Assembly (NCBI GenBank): GCA_963697565.1
Contig: CAVOOM010000008.1
Coordinates: 558,001 to 622,000 of the forward strand
Direction of reading: 5' to 3'
From: CAWFSE01 sp963697565
GTDB taxonomy: Bacteria; Actinomycetota; Actinomycetes; CAVWCF01
Length of the DNA: 64,000 nt
This document shows positions 62,188-64,000 of the stretch, piece by piece. Position numbers and translations under genes: made by a program. Positions within the stretch are counted from its first letter, which is position 1. Each line of letters starts with the position of its first letter. The notes below the pieces were generated by a model that worked only from the letters and a program-made list of their open reading frames with translations, was not told the DNA's origin and did not search any database.

Positions 62188-62604
62188 CTAGCGAGCGGAG
62201 TCCTGAGGTTCCGAAGCGTGGCCCGTGACCGCAGTCAGGTCGGCGATCTCCCATGCCTCGGCGACCTTCCCGTCGCGGAGGTGGGTGATCACTGCCTGGT
62301 CAATGCGGAATCGGCGTCCGGTGGCCTCAACGCCGCCGAAGTCCGCCGCCAGGGTGCCGGTGACCACGACGCGAGCCATCTCAACGTCTCCGTCGACGAG
62401 GACCTCCTGAACATCGTGGAGTAAGTCAGGAACCGCTGCCCTGGCCTCCTTCCAGACCGCCTTCTCTGCTGCTGCGCTGGTCGTCGATAGGCCGCCAGGG
62501 GCGTGGACAGTCACGTCAGAGTGGAGCAGTGCGTCGAACGCGTCGAGCTGGCCAGCGTCGCCAGCGGCGAGCCACTGGGCGACGACGCTGCTCTTCCGGT
62601 CCAT
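62188..62604 (-). CDS. SnoaL-like / NTF2-fold protein
   Basis: A 138-residue small alpha+beta barrel protein. DAFDALLHSDVTVHAPGG near residue 20, HDVQEVLVDGDVEMARVVV and the C-terminal ITHLRDGKVAEAWEIADL match the SnoaL-like polyketide cyclase/ester hydrolase family. Such proteins bind hydrophobic ligands or act as small cyclases or isomerases; stand-alone copies are usually unassigned. No related biosynthetic genes are nearby. Confidence 0.85.
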   Translation of the reverse strand: MDRKSSVVAQWLAAGDAGQLDAFDALLHSDVTVHAPGGLSTTSAAAEKAVWKEARAAVPDLLHDVQEVLVDGDVEMARVVVTGTLAADFGGVEATGRRFRIDQAVITHLRDGKVAEAWEIADLTAVTGHASEPQDSAR

Positions 62605-62741
62605 GCGGACAGCATCGGATCAGGCGGCTCGTCATCGCAAGAGCGACCGCGAACGGCACAACTGGCGCGCACGCCAGCCGTACCATCGATCTGCTTCCAT
62701 GGGCCCACTGTTTTCTCGATGCCCAGCACGGGAGGCCCTAG

Positions 62742-62972
62742 ATGCCGGAGTTCTCACCCCCCTGGCCGAAGGCCGGACCCGCGTCCTATTTCCCGTCGAT
62801 CGAGAAGAAGTACGGCCGATCCATCGCCGAGTGGCAGACGGTCATCGCCAACTGCGGGCTGGACAAGCACATGGCCATCGTGAATCTTCTCAAGACCGAC
62901 TACCAGATGGGGCACGGCCACGCCAACGCACTGGTCGGCTGGACGCTGGCTGGGAACGTGGCGGTCGAGTAG
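62742..62972 (+). CDS. DUF4287 family protein
   Basis: A 76-residue protein with the DUF4287 pattern: YFPSIEKKYGRSIAEWQTVI, then VNLLKTDYQMGHGHANALVG. ATG 62742 follows GGGAGG by 6 bases. Function is unknown; family members are often fused to or found near DUF5655 or mobile-element genes. Single gene, flanked by 127-137 bp gaps without visible features. Confidence 0.85.
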   Translation: MPEFSPPWPKAGPASYFPSIEKKYGRSIAEWQTVIANCGLDKHMAIVNLLKTDYQMGHGHANALVGWTLAGNVAVE

Positions 62973-63099
62973 CAGACGAGTCAGAACGGCACGTAGACGC
63001 GGTCACGTCCGCGCTGGTTGCAGGGCGGTTAGTCTGGCCGAACAAGCCAACTCGGCTCCGCAGTCGTCAACGATACGACGAGCCACCCCGGGAGCACTC

Positions 63100-63564
63100 A
63101 TGAGCAGCTTCGACGCCACCAACGGCACCCGTGGTGCACGGCAGCCCGGCGGCGCCCTTATGGCGTGGTTCAACAAGCGCATGGCCAAGCGGATCCGCGG
63201 TGGCGGCGGCAAGGCGCTGGGCCTCGACCCGCTGCTGCTCATCACCCTGGGGGCCAAGTCGGGCCAGACCCGCGAGACGCCCGTCGCCCGCTTCGCCGGC
63301 CCTGACGGCTCCTGGTACGTCGTCGCCTCGGCCAACGGCGCCGCACGCAACCCGGCCTGGTACTACAACGTCGCCGCCCACCCAGACCAGATCCGCATCG
63401 TGATCGACGGGGTCGAGACACCGGTGACGGCGCAACAACTCCACGGCGACGACCGCGCAGAGGCCTGGAAAGCGATCACACAGGCTCAGGCCCGGTTCGC
63501 CAAGTACGAGACCAAGACTGACCGAGACATCCCAGTCATCCAGCTCACCCCACGTTCGGCCTAG
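63100..63564 (+). CDS. F420-dependent nitroreductase family protein (Ddn-like)
   Basis: A 154-residue split-barrel protein of the deazaflavin(F420)-dependent reductase family. LITLGAKSGQTRETPVARFA, SWYVVASANGAARNPAWYYN and ANP-type NVAAHPDQIRIVIDG are the conserved blocks for F420 binding. It implies the host makes coenzyme F420, as many actinobacteria do; no F420 synthesis genes are in the window. Physiological substrate is probably a quinone or enone. ATG 63100 follows GGGAG. Confidence 0.88.
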   Translation: MSSFDATNGTRGARQPGGALMAWFNKRMAKRIRGGGGKALGLDPLLLITLGAKSGQTRETPVARFAGPDGSWYVVASANGAARNPAWYYNVAAHPDQIRIVIDGVETPVTAQQLHGDDRAEAWKAITQAQARFAKYETKTDRDIPVIQLTPRSA

Positions 63565-63633
63565 ATCAGCCTCGTCCCCGAGTTCAACCGCCATGTCCCG
63601 CGAGCACCGCGTCAGAACGGCACTTCGGCACAC

Positions 63634-64000
63634 TCAGGTGGAGGCGCTCATGACTGCTGTGTGGAGCGCGTCCCGATTCTCTGCTAGCCAGTCGCGTCGG
63701 CGAGTGATTCGGTCTCCGACGCCTTCGTCCCACATGCGCTGCCAGCCCCCGCCGAAGCGACTGGCCCGCGCTCGCATGAGGAACCAGGTCCGGTCCGCGC
63801 TGTTGTGCGCCACGTCCACGACGCGAGCCCGGTCGTGCCGGGCCAGTCCGTACGCGTCGACCAACCGGGCAGCCCTGGCGATGGCGTCCTGGTCTCGAAG
63901 AACCACCTCGCGATCCTGAGGCGGCATCAGCGGTGCCCACCACAGCAGCAGGTTGCACACCTCATCGACACGGCTGGACGGCTTGAGCAGGTCGAAGTCA
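63634..64000 (-). CDS. Phosphotransferase (APH family), C-terminal part; 5' end outside window
   Basis: The frame is open to base 64000 and reads DFDLLKPSSRVDEVCNLLLWW, then APLMPPQDREVVLRDQD, RAARLVDAYGL and a C-terminal helical end. The DFD followed by LWWAPLMPP is the metal-binding Asp and following helix of aminoglycoside/choline-kinase-type phosphotransferases common in actinobacteria. About 115 residues are visible; the N lobe and Brenner motif lie to the right of the window. Substrate unknown. Confidence 0.75.
   Translation of the reverse strand, partial: DFDLLKPSSRVDEVCNLLLWWAPLMPPQDREVVLRDQDAIARAARLVDAYGLARHDRARVVDVAHNSADRTWFLMRARASRFGGGWQRMWDEGVGDRITRRRDWLAENRDALHTAVMSAST

Noticed and set aside
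1..64000. CRISPR arrays, IS elements, prophage or plasmid origins
   Set aside because: No spaced direct repeats of 25-40 bp, no transposase and no inverted-repeat-bounded element were found by reading.
1..64000. tRNA, rRNA or classical riboswitches
   Set aside because: No clover-leaf, rRNA segment, TPP (at thiL) or SAM (at the PLP enzyme) element could be recognised.

Overview
The window is a very GC-rich chromosomal segment of an actinobacterium (Actinomycetota). The gene order gpsA - PLP enzyme - ddl - thiL - rpmB - recG - rsmD - coaD - sepIVA-like - DUF177 - rpmF - rnc - mutM - smc - ftsY - amtB - glnB - glnD - ffh - rpsP - khpA - rimM - trmD - rplS - lepB - rnhB - DUF2469 - yraN - comM - dprA - xerC - whiG - rpsB - tsf - pyrH - frr - cdsA - rlmN is the conserved actinobacterial housekeeping arrangement. 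A WhiG-type sigma factor, a 13E12/DUF222-HNH gene, a mycobacterial-type SOS box, a GlnR-like operator and an F420-type nitroreductase agree with this. I cannot name the genus from the sequence alone.

Layout: 1-4.1 kb phospholipid and cell-wall precursor genes (plsC, gpsA, ddl) with a Cys/Met-metabolism PLP enzyme. 4.1-6.7 kb a TetR regulator divergent from a MacB/FtsX-type ABC transporter, with a cluster of inverted half-sites between them. 6.6-8.6 kb a DUF3515 lipoprotein, a stand-alone Lrp ligand domain, thiL and rpmB. 8.8-20.9 kb DNA repair, ribosome and chromosome maintenance (recG to smc). 21.0-22.6 kb a DUF222-HNH gene under a textbook LexA-controlled, apparently leaderless promoter. 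22.6-36.4 kb protein targeting (ftsY, ffh, two lepB), nitrogen control (amtB-glnB-glnD behind GlnR-like boxes) and ribosome maturation. 36.4-41.2 kb comM-dprA-xerC-whiG. 41.2-50.8 kb a PPK2 kinase, an M23 peptidase, and rpsB-tsf-pyrH-frr-cdsA-[GH3]-rlmN. 50.8-53.8 kb a glutarate module: class III CoA-transferase, GntR regulator and glutaryl-CoA dehydrogenase, with the same palindrome in front of both transcription units. 53.8-55.8 kb a phosphotransferase and a CDF transporter. 55.8-61.4 kb a diamine or omega-amine catabolic cluster (Lrp, class III aminotransferase, PPOX-fold protein, DAO-type oxidoreductase; divergent aldehyde dehydrogenase). 61.4-64 kb small accessory genes.

How they work together: most housekeeping genes overlap by ATGA, GTGA or TTGA, so long translationally coupled operons are likely. 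The glutarate module and the amine cluster would connect chemically if the amine is cadaverine or 5-aminovalerate (amine to aldehyde to acid to glutarate to glutaryl-CoA to crotonyl-CoA). This is inference.

Quality warning: roughly three dozen single-base reading-frame breaks hit genes that cannot all be dead (gpsA, glnD, ffh, trmD, rpsB) as well as comM, dprA, xerC, whiG, PPK2, the CoA-transferase and gntR. In almost every case adding or removing one base restores the family sequence. I read these mainly as uncorrected long-read indels, so these genes are annotated as whole genes with approximate break positions.
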